A stretch of DNA of 64,000 nucleotides from Teredinibacter franksiae (GTDB lineage: Bacteria > Pseudomonadota > Gammaproteobacteria > Pseudomonadales > Cellvibrionaceae), in contig NZ_JACJUV010000003.1 of assembly GCF_014218805.1 (NCBI RefSeq), positions 80,463 to 144,462 of the forward strand, given 5' to 3'. The notes beneath the pieces were generated by a model. That model did no database searches. It was not told the DNA's origin and saw only the letters and a list, made by a program, of their open reading frames with translations. The translations under genes and the position numbers were made by a program. This document shows, piece by piece, positions 46,807-58,200 of the stretch (within the stretch, counting starts at the first letter, position 1; every line of letters starts with the position of its first letter).

Positions 46807-48343
46807 TTAACCGAGATTTTTGTGATTGAAAATCAAAATCACCTTCATCCGGTTTTCGCTCACCAGCAGCAATTTCCACCGAGGCCTTCAACTGGTCAAT
46901 TTTGAATATACCCGCAACTATGTCGAGCTGTTTATTACCATTCAGATCCACTAAGTCAATCGAAACAATGCTTTCCGGTTTGCCTATTATGTTGTGCCGA
47001 GTGAATTGTTGTTTTCCGTCATTCTCGAACCAGATGAGTGTAGCTCGCTTTGAGTCATCCCAATAATTATTCCAACTACCCGCCACTACATCCATATCGC
47101 CATCGCCGTCCATATCTCCAGCTTTTGCCGTTGCCGCACCGTAGAAACGCCCTAGATTATGAAAATCAAATTGCAAATCACCTTTATTCTCTAACCACTG
47201 AACGCCATGGTAGGGCTTAGGTGAAAGATGCAGGTCGTGTGCATCGCCATTGGTAAATAAAATATCTAAATCGCCGTCTTTATCCATATCGGCCATAGAC
47301 AACCCCGTAGACCCAATAATGGGGTCTGGTGCTCGAAACAGGTTGAACTTGGAGAAGTTCCCTTTACCATCGTTAATCATGCCGACAATCATTTCAAATT
47401 CCTGAGAAATCATTGTAACCAAATCGACAATACCATCGCCGTTGATATCCCCAGGCACAATATTTAAGCCACCGCCCATATTCATTAGCACATGAAAAAT
47501 AGGCTTACCCTCGCCAACATTTTCCAGCCAACCGGTTTGTCCCACTTGGTCACTGCCAAAAATGGAAACAGCCAAATCCAGATCGTTGTCTCCGTCAAGG
47601 TCGGCTGCTCGAACATCCAATGCCCTTGGCACATTCTCCAGAAGAATGCGCTTTTCAAATTGACCTTTTTTAGTTTGCTTAAGTAAGATTATTTTTCCTG
47701 CTTTTAGATCAGCAGGGGGGAAAAATCGGCCGAGAGCCGCCACAATGATGTCGAGATCTCCATCGCCATCATAATCAACCACTTCCGCATTCGCAGGAAC
47801 CAGTACGTTCAGCAATACTCGTTCTTTCCACTTGCCCCCTTTTTGTTCCAGTAGTGAAACCCGATTCGTCTCACAATCACTCAATATAAATTCAACCTTA
47901 CCATCGCCGTCTAGATCTGCCGCTTTAACATTGGAAATAAGCGGCATAACAGATTTCGGGGAAAGATCTTTAAAATAAAAAGCGAGCGGGCTATTCGTGT
48001 TTTCAGTGTACGGTAAGCGGGATAATGCCTGTGGGCTACTACCGTAATAGTAAGCGGCAATATCACGAATATGCTCTTCTGAAATAAACTCCCGCCCAAG
48101 ACGTTGCTCGGCAAGTTCTGCCATGCTGTTCACCACCATCGGCCAACTTTTTTTCGGCAGTAAACTGGGGGCAGGCACGTTGTGACAGGCACCGCAGTGG
48201 CTCTGCACAATGGGAATAATTTCATCAACAGATTTTGGCTTTGCGGTTTCTGCCGCAAAAGCAGGAGACAGCAAAAAAAGTAGGGCCAAACCAACTTTTC
48301 GGCGTAAACTGCATGCGGGTTCTACAAACATCAACCTGTTCAT
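46775..48343 (-). CDS. Exported cytochrome c-like / FG-GAP (VCBS) repeat protein
   Basis: 522 residues with a signal peptide (VGLALLFLLSPAFA). A single heme-binding motif CGACH (near residue 50) sits in a small cytochrome-c-like domain (HCGACHNVPAPSLLPKKSW). It is followed by about six or seven FG-GAP/VCBS repeats with calcium-binding DxDGDG loops (ADLDGDGKVEFI, DYDGDGDLDIIV, DLDGDNDLDLAV, DINGDGIVDLV, DMDKDGDLDILF, DMDGDGDMDVVAG) that form a beta-propeller. Such proteins are predicted periplasmic or surface electron-transfer or binding proteins. It lies first in a small operon with two membrane proteins. The partner is unknown. Confidence 0.85.
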   Translation of the reverse strand: MNRLMFVEPACSLRRKVGLALLFLLSPAFAAETAKPKSVDEIIPIVQSHCGACHNVPAPSLLPKKSWPMVVNSMAELAEQRLGREFISEEHIRDIAAYYYGSSPQALSRLPYTENTNSPLAFYFKDLSPKSVMPLISNVKAADLDGDGKVEFILSDCETNRVSLLEQKGGKWKERVLLNVLVPANAEVVDYDGDGDLDIIVAALGRFFPPADLKAGKIILLKQTKKGQFEKRILLENVPRALDVRAADLDGDNDLDLAVSIFGSDQVGQTGWLENVGEGKPIFHVLMNMGGGLNIVPGDINGDGIVDLVTMISQEFEMIVGMINDGKGNFSKFNLFRAPDPIIGSTGLSMADMDKDGDLDILFTNGDAHDLHLSPKPYHGVQWLENKGDLQFDFHNLGRFYGAATAKAGDMDGDGDMDVVAGSWNNYWDDSKRATLIWFENDGKQQFTRHNIIGKPESIVSIDLVDLNGNKQLDIVAGIFKIDQLKASVEIAAGERKPDEGDFDFQSQKSRLIVLENRKAKK

Positions 48344-48484
48344 TTTCGTGAGTATTCTCTTAGGTAAATCTAGATGTTTTTACCAGCATCAAGCGCTTAG
48401 ATCCAGTTTTCGCGTGCTGAATAAACGAAAAATAGCGTAGCTTTGCGCCTAGGTTAGCCGCATTTAGACTCAACTAGCCCGGGT

Positions 48485-49081
48485 TCACTGTAATTCTCGG
48501 ATAAGCTGATGCTTTAGCTTTCGGCCCTTTTCTTTTACCTCTGGCGTAAACTCAGCCATACCTTCAAGCGCCTTTAGTGCCTCTATCGCCTGATCGCTGC
48601 CATAGCTGGCCGCTAGCGCTGTGTAGGCATACGACTGAGGGAAGTCTTTCTCTACTCCCTCACCGGCGTGATAAAGGCTGGCAACATACAGCATTGCGGG
48701 AACATTTTTGTTACGTACGGCTTCTTTATACCAGTACATAGCCTTATCTAGGTTTACTTTTCTGGCAATACCTAGATGGTAGGCCGTACCTAAATCACGC
48801 TGAGCATCGCTAAAGCCCTTCTCAGCCGCCATTTCCAGATAGGCAACACCCTGAATCTCGTTTTTGGGGCCACCCAGGCCCTGTACCATCATTACGCCCG
48901 CATAATACCTACCCACCACATACCCTTGCTGCGCGGCGAGGGCGCACACACGGTAGGCGCTTTGGTAGTTCTCGGTTTTATACAGGGTCTTACATTGGGT
49001 GTCATTCTGAGCAAAACACTGCGCAGAAAACATGAGTACGCCTACAAGTAGAGGGAGAGAAAAAGGTTTCATGGCTCGCAT
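48485..49081 (-). CDS. Sel1-repeat (TPR-like) exported protein
   Basis: 198 residues. Signal peptide (SLPLLVGVLMFSAQCFAQ) and several Sel1-type helical repeats (AAQQGYVVGRYYAGVMMVQG, LEMAAEKGFSDAQRDLGTAY, YKEAVRNKNVPAMLYVASLY, DFPQSYAYTALAASYG). Sel1 repeats mediate protein interactions. The start may be ATG 49081 or ATG 49072; neither has a strong ribosome site. Function unknown. Confidence 0.8.
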   Translation of the reverse strand: MRAMKPFSLPLLVGVLMFSAQCFAQNDTQCKTLYKTENYQSAYRVCALAAQQGYVVGRYYAGVMMVQGLGGPKNEIQGVAYLEMAAEKGFSDAQRDLGTAYHLGIARKVNLDKAMYWYKEAVRNKNVPAMLYVASLYHAGEGVEKDFPQSYAYTALAASYGSDQAIEALKALEGMAEFTPEVKEKGRKLKHQLIRELQ

Positions 49082-49180
49082 TTCTTTATTATGGACACTT
49101 TAATTGAATACTAATCGAGCCCTATTGTCGTAATTTTGCGTCAAAAGCTCAAATGGAATTTGGCCCAGTCGCTGCTCAGA

Positions 49181-49660
49181 TCACTGTAAAGCCGCCTGAA
49201 TGTATGGTTCTACCTCCAGAGGCTTCGCTTGTGGGGCAAAGCGCTTAATTGGGATACCATCCTTTCCTATTAAAAACTTGGTGAAATTCCACTTAATCTT
49301 GTTGCCCAGCATCCCCGGCAACGCCTGCTTAAGGTAATTGAATAACGGATGCGCGTTATCACCATTAACCTCAACTTTCTCCGTAACGGAAAAGTCGACA
49401 CCGTAATTGATTAAACACCCTGCCGAAATTGCACTGGCATCGCCAGGCTCCTGACCACCGAACTGATTACATGGGCAACCAACAATTACTAAGCCCTTTT
49501 CACTGTAGTCTTCGTGTAGCTTTTGCAAGCCCTCATATTGCGGCGTAAAACCACACTTGCTCGCGGTGTTAACAACGAGAATAACCTGGCCTTCGAAGTC
49601 GGCGAAGTTGATTTCCTCGCCTTGCAAACTGTTTACGGAAAACGAATAAATGTTCGACAT
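49181..49660 (-). CDS. Glutathione peroxidase (cysteine form)
   Basis: 159 residues from ATG 49660 (GGA five bases before); a longer frame to 49699 is not needed. The tetrad is present: C36 in NTASKCGFTPQ, Q70 in CNQFGGQEPG, W124 and N125 in KWNFTKFLI. The catalytic position is Cys, not selenocysteine, so it is likely a thioredoxin-dependent lipid/hydroperoxide peroxidase in practice. No operon; NhaA is 70 bp upstream on the same strand. Confidence 0.93.
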   Translation of the reverse strand: MSNIYSFSVNSLQGEEINFADFEGQVILVVNTASKCGFTPQYEGLQKLHEDYSEKGLVIVGCPCNQFGGQEPGDASAISAGCLINYGVDFSVTEKVEVNGDNAHPLFNYLKQALPGMLGNKIKWNFTKFLIGKDGIPIKRFAPQAKPLEVEPYIQAALQ

Positions 49661-49730
49661 AATTCCAACATCCTTCAAAAAACGGCAACATGACCGCACT
49701 CTCAGTGACTGTTAACGGGTGAAATAAGCC

Positions 49731-50918
49731 TTAGTGCGCGGCTCTACCCAACCCAAACTTTAGCACCAAAAACCCAATCGCTCCCGATGCCAGTGAGCCC
49801 ACGATAATACCCAGGCGCTCGTCGAACAGCAGGTTAACACCGGTTTCCTCAAATGCCAGTGAACCTATAAACAGGCTCATAGTGAAGCCTATTCCACAAA
49901 GCATCGAGGTACCATACAGGCTAGCCCAATTCATACCTTTCGGTAACTGCGCTAATTTCAATACGATTACCAACCAGCACAAAGTAAATATACCAATCTG
50001 TTTTCCAAAGAACAGGCCCAGCGCTATCCCCATTGGCACGCCATGAAAGAGCTGTTCCACACTAACGCCCGTTAAATTCAGCCCTGCATTGGCAAAAGCA
50101 AAAACCGGTAGAATAAAAAAAGCGACAATTGAGTGTAAATCGTGTTCCAAGCTTTTTAGTGGTGAATAACTCGGATTCTCTTTTGAATTAAGAGGAATAA
50201 ACATGGCCAGTAATACACCAGAAAGCGTCGCATGCACGCCCGATTTAAGCGTTGCCACCCACATAATAAGACCGATAAGTAAATAGGGGCTTTTCGACAC
50301 CACATTTCGCTTATTCAATACAAAAAGTAAGGGCAGGCAGGCAGCAACAACAGCTAAAGCGACAACCGATATTTTTGCTGCGTAAAAGACTGCAATTATG
50401 ACAATAGCGCCAACATCGTCAAATATCGCCAGTGAGGTGAGGAATATTTTTAACGATGTAGGTACGCGCGAACCGAGAAGCGTCAATACACCGAGCGCAA
50501 ACGCAATATCGGTAGCGGCAGGTATTGCCCAACCTTTTACCGCTACTGGATCGTCTTTGTTCAACCAAAAGTATATCAAGGCAGGTACTAACATACCGCC
50601 AATAGCCCCCACACCCGGCAGTATAATATTACGCTTATCGGAAAGTTCGCCTTCAACCAGCTCTCGTTTTAACTCTAAGCCTACAAGAAAGAAAAAAATC
50701 GCCATCAGGCCGTCGTTAATCCAAAGCAGCAACGGCTTTGCAATTTCCAATTCGCCAATGCGAATTTCTACAGGCGTAGAAAGCAGCAGCTCGTAGTACT
50801 CGTTGAGAAAAGTGTTCGCCATTATAATGGCGACAGCAGCTGCTCCTACAAGTAAGATTCCACCCGCGGATTCCAGCTTGAAAAATTTGTTAATATACAA
50901 GTCCAAAGAGCTATTCAT
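49731..50918 (-). CDS. nhaA: NhaA Na+/H+ antiporter
   Basis: 395 residues with 12 predicted spans. The transport-site aspartates are D167 and D168 in LTSLAIFDDVGAIV (E. coli D163/D164), and D137 in PAATDIAFALGVL corresponds to E. coli D133; KRELVEGELSD is the conserved cytoplasmic sensor segment. It extrudes Na+ in exchange for protons, fitting a marine habitat. ATG 50918 with GGA upstream is preferred over TTG 50924. Confidence 0.95.
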   Translation of the reverse strand: MNSSLDLYINKFFKLESAGGILLVGAAAVAIIMANTFLNEYYELLLSTPVEIRIGELEIAKPLLLWINDGLMAIFFFLVGLELKRELVEGELSDKRNIILPGVGAIGGMLVPALIYFWLNKDDPVAVKGWAIPAATDIAFALGVLTLLGSRVPTSLKIFLTSLAIFDDVGAIVIIAVFYAAKISVVALAVVAACLPLLFVLNKRNVVSKSPYLLIGLIMWVATLKSGVHATLSGVLLAMFIPLNSKENPSYSPLKSLEHDLHSIVAFFILPVFAFANAGLNLTGVSVEQLFHGVPMGIALGLFFGKQIGIFTLCWLVIVLKLAQLPKGMNWASLYGTSMLCGIGFTMSLFIGSLAFEETGVNLLFDERLGIIVGSLASGAIGFLVLKFGLGRAAH

Positions 50919-51216
50919 AAACAATCCGTATATCCATAAATACTACGCTTGGCCAGAACCAACCAAGTCATTCAAATAATTAACACGATTGAAACATTCA
51001 TTCATACGCTATATCGCTTCGGTTTTATCAATGTTACAAATGCCCGCCTAACCAACCTTAACTCCACAATAGGTGTTACGTACTAAAGCCCTTAGCTCGT
51101 GCGATACCCATCCGTTTTCTTACCCCAGAATTATTCAATACGGTTGTACCGCTAAATCAGATCAAACTGACCGCTAGATTCCAAAGGCGAACATGCGCTT
51201 TCGCACAAAGTAGAAT

Positions 51217-51783
51217 TCAGGATGAAACGACAAGTGTGTCAGTAGGTAATCGATACTTTTTCCGACTTAGGAAAATTATGAATGCAAACATCAGCTCCAC
51301 AGTACCGCCCGCAACACCCCCAACAAAAACAGGGGCATTTAAAACAAGAAGCATAACTCCGGATGCGGCCAATGCGGCGGCAAACACCCAATATACACGC
51401 AAGCCGTATAGGGTGGCGAATGTTAAATAGCGACCGCCAATAACCAGAATCATTGCAGGAAAAAACCACTCCAACCTGTAAAAAGCCGCTCCACCTGCAA
51501 TAGGAATAGACAATAACATCCAAAAAAACCCCTCAATCGCCAGAGGTGCCAATGGATTTTGCTTATCATGCTTGCCAGTACAACCCAACATTTTGCAAAG
51601 CACTACGGACAGTGGGAAGATAAACATACCACCAATAACACGTGTTAATATTCCTGTAATCGGCTGTACCCAAAAGGCGATAAGCCCGGCAATGAGCCAT
51701 ACTGAGCCTGAGCATATAACGCCCGGAACGCCATTAAAGTATGCCGTTCGCATATCCTCTTGTGCTTGCTGTATTGAGTTCAT
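51217..51783 (-). CDS. Hypothetical multi-span membrane protein (~189 aa)
   Basis: About 188 residues with six predicted helices (VICSGSVWLIAGLIAFWV; ILTRVIGGMFIFPLSVVL; GFFWMLLSIPIAGGAAFY; WVFAAALAASGVMLLVL; MFAFIIFLSRKK). The N-terminus SIQQAQEDMRTAYFNGVPGV is the signature of a small uncharacterised family (I believe DUF7010, not certain). AAGGAAAC lies before ATG 51783. It stands alone. No function can be given. Confidence 0.75.
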   Translation of the reverse strand: MNSIQQAQEDMRTAYFNGVPGVICSGSVWLIAGLIAFWVQPITGILTRVIGGMFIFPLSVVLCKMLGCTGKHDKQNPLAPLAIEGFFWMLLSIPIAGGAAFYRLEWFFPAMILVIGGRYLTFATLYGLRVYWVFAAALAASGVMLLVLNAPVFVGGVAGGTVELMFAFIIFLSRKKYRLPTDTLVVSS

Positions 51784-52298
51784 CACGTTTCCTTATCCTG
51801 TACAGTTTTGGGCTAAAAACCGACCAATTCCACTACTGCACTGCTGAAGTCTTGGTATATAGACTCATCACCTAGTATATGTCCAGCTATATTATCTAAG
51901 GGACGTATCATTAAGTCTATGCGGCCTCTGGCTTATACGGGGGAGCTGGCGCAAAGGGACTGATACAAAAGGACTGGCAAGTCCCCTACACGGAAATAAG
52001 TAGATGACGAGATAAGTACCATGAGCAGAAAACCAATGCCCAACGATCACTTATAATTAGTCAGAGGTTCCCAGCATTGCCTTTAAAACAACGTTATTGA
52101 ATGGCTGCCACGGAAACGGCAAGCCTTTAACCCCGAGCAGCGCTTATACCTGAAAAGTCCCTCCGTCAAAGGTACTTCTACCGATTAAGAGCTTATTTTT
52201 TCGAACATTGCCAAGTAACATCAAATGAGTACAGTAAACTCAATATAGTTCTAACAGCCGCCACAAAAAAGCAGCTTTACCGTTTGCAACTTGACTAA
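51784..52298. other. Intergenic region with motif copy
   Basis: No supported gene in 515 bp downstream of the giant gene. AGAGGTTCCC (52063-52072) is the inverted form of the motif seen at 20209 and 33746. GGGACT (51956-51961) and AGTCCC (51980-51985) form a loose inverted repeat. Confidence 0.4.
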
Positions 52299-55200
52299 CT
52301 AAAACGAATAGCTAAGAGACAGCCCTAATCCGGCGGCACTTTTTGAGCTTATTTTAAAATACTGATAACCGGCACCTATGGAGAACTGCTCGATCGCCAC
52401 CTGCGCTCCCAACGCAACCCAAGGATCAACGCCATCATCCTCAACGTCGGCTGAAAAGCCTGTTACCCGAACGCTGGAATTCCAGTAAAGCATACCCAAA
52501 TCCGCATACACTGAATAGCGCTGCGCAAAATCCCGTGTAAATCGAGCATTTACCGTCGGCCCTGCTCCCAGGTGTGGAAAGGCCTCACCCAAGGCGCGGG
52601 TTATCACAGATTCTTCTTCATCAAGAATGTCGATTTCGAGATTTGCCTCACCCATATCAACATAACCCACCATTACAGCTACATGCGGGTTATAGGAATA
52701 ACCCAATTTTAAATGGTAGGCCTGCGCCGTATTATCGTACTGAAGGCTATTCACCGTAACGTTATGCTTGGCCATCGTTTGAATAAAACCTGAAGAACTT
52801 TGACTAGATTTTGCTTGAAATAGAGAGGCCTCGACGAATAAATTTTTGCTACTAAAATCTGCGCGCGCAACATCCGGAAAAACCCCTATAAAGAACAAAC
52901 CTGCGATTGCTCCTAAATATTTTTTAGGTAACCTCCTACCAATCCCAATCATCAACAGCATCATTATCAAAGCTATTCCTACAGAACCTCCACCACCGGT
53001 TGCGGTATAAGATTTTGTATTCCGTGTGGCAACGCCACCCGGGTCTACAACGGTGCTATTCGCTTCACCATCGGCGTCGTTGGGGCCACCATCTTCGATG
53101 GTAAGCTGCACACACCAATACCCTTCAACTAGCCCAACCTGCCAGGCGTCGTCACCAGGGGGTGGGCAGAAGCCTTCACTTCCGCCCGCTGAATGTAACT
53201 GGTTTTGGACATTTTCGACAAAGGTTACCCAGCGACCATTAACCAATTTTCGGTAGAGGGCGTTCGCGGGGATCGATTCTAGCTGCGGAATAACAATCGC
53301 CGCACTTTGCCCAGGCGTAGGCAACTCCGAAAGCTCGAAATCAAACAAGCCCGTGAAAGTATGCCGCTCATCCTCTTCTGCCATACTTAAATCCATTAAC
53401 TCATTCATACTTAGGCGTGCACCACCGCTCTGCCCCTGAATAGCAAATTCTCCTAACCGGCAACGAATGCCTGGATCACACTCCATAAGGAAACTATTCG
53501 TTTCACTAGCACGTTCGGGTAGTACGTTTACCAGCGCGATATTATCCAAATAATCCGGTATACCGTCGAAATCCGTATCGGCGGTACCTTCTGCTAGATC
53601 GCTCCTGCCATCACTATCCGTATCCTCATCCGGCGAGAGTACAGGTAAATTTTCCACAACTACAAAATGTAGCACCGCCGTATTATTTTCCCCACCGCTA
53701 TCGGTAACCCGAACCTTCGCACGGTAACGACCTGGCGAGAGCTGCGATGGGTCAAGCGTAAACGTAGTATTGTCTGCATCGCCATCCAGATCGACCAAGC
53801 TGTTATCGGTGTGGGACCAGTCCAATACATGGGTATCGCCGCTGTTAGGGTCATTTATGGTTGCGAGAATAACAACATCACCGCCATTGGGCAGAATTTG
53901 CACGGTCGCAATACTGCTCTGACGGATAGTGAGTGTCACTTTGGGAGAAAGGTTTCGCTCAGCGATTGTTAGTTGAAAACTGTTTTTCTGACCACTATTA
54001 ATGTCATAAATATCGGCTTCAAATCCGTCTGAAAGATCCTCGCTATTAAGGGTTCTATCATCCAATCGCAGCTCCAATATTTCATCATCTTCCGAAATAC
54101 CATCGTCTAAAACAGTAAACCGAATGGCCACACTGGTTTCACCTTCTTCAAAGATTACGCGGCCACTTTGTAGGTTGTAGTCGTTACTATCAGCACTGCT
54201 GCTGTCGCCATCAATAATGTATGGCACCTCCAATGGGTAGAACGGAGACTCGCCATTTAATACCACATAAAGCTCTGCCTCGACCCCCTCCACTGTTACC
54301 TGATTTTTACTAAAAGACACGAGTGGTCGAACATAAATATGCTGCACAACACTGGCACTGTTGCCCATAACATCTTCTGCAACCCAAGTTATAATGTTGT
54401 CACCGGGCGGCAGTGAATACTGGCCGTCCAAAATGTCCGCCGCGCTTAATTGGCAACAACCGTTGCCATCAACATTATCCGTTACCCGTTCAGCCATGGC
54501 GCTTTCTATTTCGGCCTGTGTACTGTCAGCAGGAAGCGACAGTATTTGTGCCACGCTCACAGAAGTAAATAAACCCGTTGCATCCACGATTATATCGACT
54601 GGTGCCGTAACCTCCGGTGGCGTTAAATCGAGATAGTCTAACGGGTCATTTGGATCGGTATTATCAATGCCTTCCTGATGATCGCTTAGGGTGTCACCAT
54701 CGGTATCCACATCGGCTACCACACTGAGGTCAAATGCGGCTAACGCCGAAGAAGTAAACCCGTCACTTACGCTGATAACAATCGCATTGGTTGTACCGAC
54801 ATCGTCCTGTAATGGTGTTCCGCTAAGCACACCGGTTGCCGTATTAAAACTAGCCCAGGCAGGTTGGTTAACAACGGTAAAAGTTAACGCGAACAAATCA
54901 TCGTTACTGTTTACTTGAGCGGTGAACAGGTACGCCTGCCCTTCTAACACGTCCGTTTCAGGTGTTCCGTCTATCACTGGCGCAGAGGCGGGCGAGAACT
55001 GAATACTCACAGTCGCCTGGTTGGAGCTTTCACCGGATTCGTCATCTATGGTGTAGCTGAAGCTGTCTCCCGCCAGTGGATCTATGCCAGCGGCGGGCGT
55101 ATAGGTTAGCGTACCGTCATTATTATTGCTGAGTGTACCTTGAGTAGGTGCATTAACCACAACAATGGCAGCTGCATCCAGAGAACCATCAATATCACTG

Positions 55201-58200
55201 TCGTTGGCGGTGACCTCCAGCATGCTAGATGCATTGGCAACAATATTAAATGCATCGCTATTGGCCAAGGGTGCGTCGTTAACCGGGTCAACGGTAAGTG
55301 TTACCGTTGCGGTATTTGATATAAGCCCCTGACCGTCTTGTACGCTGTAGGTAAAGCTGTCACTGCCCACGAAATCGTCCAGCGGTGTATAAAGCACATT
55401 GCTACCATCAACCACAGCTACACCAGAACTCGCGTTTGTTTCTACGGTCAAGGTCGCGACATTAAGTGTGCCGTCTACGTCGGCATCATTACCTAACACG
55501 TTAATGGCAAGGCTAGCATCTTCTAGCAGGATAACGGCATCGTTTTCAGCAACCGGCGCATCGTTCACACTGTTAACCGTAATCGATACTGTGGCAGACG
55601 CCGAAACAGCACTCAGATCATCCTCAACCGTGTAGGTAAAGCTGTCGCTACCGTTAAAATTAGCCGCCGGCGTATAGGTTATTTCACCGGTTATTGCATT
55701 AATACTGGTAGTGCCATTTACGGTATTGGTTGCGATGACAACACTGGTTGCATCCAATGATCCATCGGGGTCGCTATCATTAATTAACACGTTAACGGCT
55801 GTAGCCGTATCTTCATCTGTAATCGCAGAGTCATTTGCGGCTACTGGCGCGGTATTCGGGTCAATCACACTCACTGTTACGGTTGCCACATTGGAGGTGG
55901 CACCATTAGCATCATCGATAGAGTAGGTGAAAGAATCACTGCCCAGATAATCGGTATTCGGTGTGTAGTCGATCTGGCCAGCGTTAACAACAGCACTACC
56001 ATTGCTGGCCGCGCCGATCACCACTAATGTGCTGGTGTCTGGAGCATCGGCAGTATCGACATCGCTGTCGTTGGCCGCAACATCAATACTTACCAGCGTG
56101 TTGATATCGGTATTGGCACTGTCGGCAGCGGCAACGGGCGCATCGTTTTGCGGGTTTACGGTAATGGAAACCACAGTCACTGCCGATGTGTCACCACTGG
56201 CATCCTGTACGGTATAGGTAAAGCTGTCGCTGCCATTAAAGTTGGCGTTTGGAGTGTAAGTGATAACGCCGGTACCGGTATTAACACTGGTAGAGCCGTT
56301 TGCAGCCTCGCTTACCACGGTTACACTGGCGGCGTTAATCGCATCGTCGCTATCGGAATCGTTGGCCAGTACATCCACCATTACCGCGTTGTCTTCGTTG
56401 GTGGTAGCCGTGTCGGCTGTGGTGCTGGGCGCATCATTCAATGCCGTCACCGTCACACTGAAGATAAAATTACTACCAGCGTTGTTATTAATATTGCCCA
56501 ACGCATCATTCAGTGTGAAGGCAAAGCTGTCGCTGGTGGTTTCACCACCGTCGTGATCGTAAGTAATGTCGTTGTTAACAATATGCTGCTGGGTAAAAGT
56601 ATCGCCATTGCTTAACGCGCTGCCACCACTGCGCAAATTACCATTGGCTGAGGTTGAAACTATTGTGTAAGTGGTATTGCTGGCATTGCTCAGGTTATCG
56701 CTGGCGGTCAGCAAACTGGTATTAATAACGGAATCGCTATCGCCCTCGCTAACACTCAAACCTGTGTTGGTTACTACGATAGGGCTAGTGGCATCCAAAG
56801 TGAAAAGGGTAAGCGTAACAACATTGCTGGCATTTCCCCCGCTGTCTGTAACAGTCAGGGTACAATCGCTGTAATCACCGTCGGCCAAGGCCGTGCTGTT
56901 GTCCGCTTGAGTCAAGGTAATGGTGGTATTACCACCGGTAATCACACCTTCGTCACTACTGCCACAGCTGCCGCCAACGGTAAGTGTGCCCTCCTCAGTG
57001 GACGACAGAGTTACATCTGGTGTGGTGTCATTCGCTGGTGTGATTACAGCGGTGACTTCTGCAACCGTTGGGGCAGCAACATCAACGATAAAGCTGCTAA
57101 GGGTTACCGGTGAATTGCTGTTACCAGAGGCATCTGTAACCGTAAGGGTACAATCACTGTAAGTACCATCGGCAAGCGCAGTGCTGTTATCTGACTGAGT
57201 TAAGGTGATGGTGGTGTTGCCAGAACCAATCGCGCCTTCGCTGGCACTGCCGCAACTTCCGCCCACGGCAAGCGTTCCGGCTTCATCACTAGAAAAAGTA
57301 ACGTCTGGCGTAGTGTCATTCGCTGGCGTGGTTACGGCGGTCACCTCTGCAACCGTCGGGGCAGCTACATCAATGATAAAGCTGCTTAGGGTTACCGGTG
57401 AATTACTGTTACCAGAGGCATCTGTAACCGTAAACGTACAATCACTGTAGGGACCACCGGCAAGCGCGGTGCTGTTATCCGTTTGCGTTAACGTAATGGT
57501 GATATTGCCACTGCTAATCGCGCCCTCACTGGCGCTGCCGCAACTGCCACCTACGCTGAGAGTGCCTGCTTCGTTAGTGGAAATTGTTACATCTGGCGTG
57601 CCGTCGTTGCCGGGTGTTACCACGGCGGTTACTTCAGCCACACTAGGCGCCGACACATCAATGACGAAGCTACCCAGGGTTACAGGCGTGCTGCTGTTAC
57701 CCGAGGCATCGGTAATGGTAAGGGTGCAATCACTATAAGTGGCTTCAGCCAGCGCGCTGCTGTTATCTGCTTGGGTTAAGGTGATAGTGGTATTACCACT
57801 ACTAATAGCGCCTTCACTGGCGCTGCCGCAACTGCCGCCCACGGCAAGCGTTCCTGCTTCATCACTAGAAAAAGTAATGTCTGGCGTAGTGTCATTCGCT
57901 GGTGTGGTTACGGCGGTCACCTCTGCAACCGTGGGGGCAGCAACATCAATGATAAAGCTGCTAAGAGTTACCGGTGAATTACTGTTACCAGAGGCATCTG
58001 TAACCATAAGCGTACAATCACTGTAGGTGCCACCGGCAAGCGCGGTGCTGTTATCTGACTGAGTTAAGGTGATGGTGGTATTACCACTGCTAATCGCGCC
58101 CTCACTGGCGCTACCACAACTTCCACCCACGGTGAGAGTTCCCGCTTCGTTAGTGGAAAGAGTGACGTCCGGCGTACTGTCGTTACTGGGCGTTACTACG

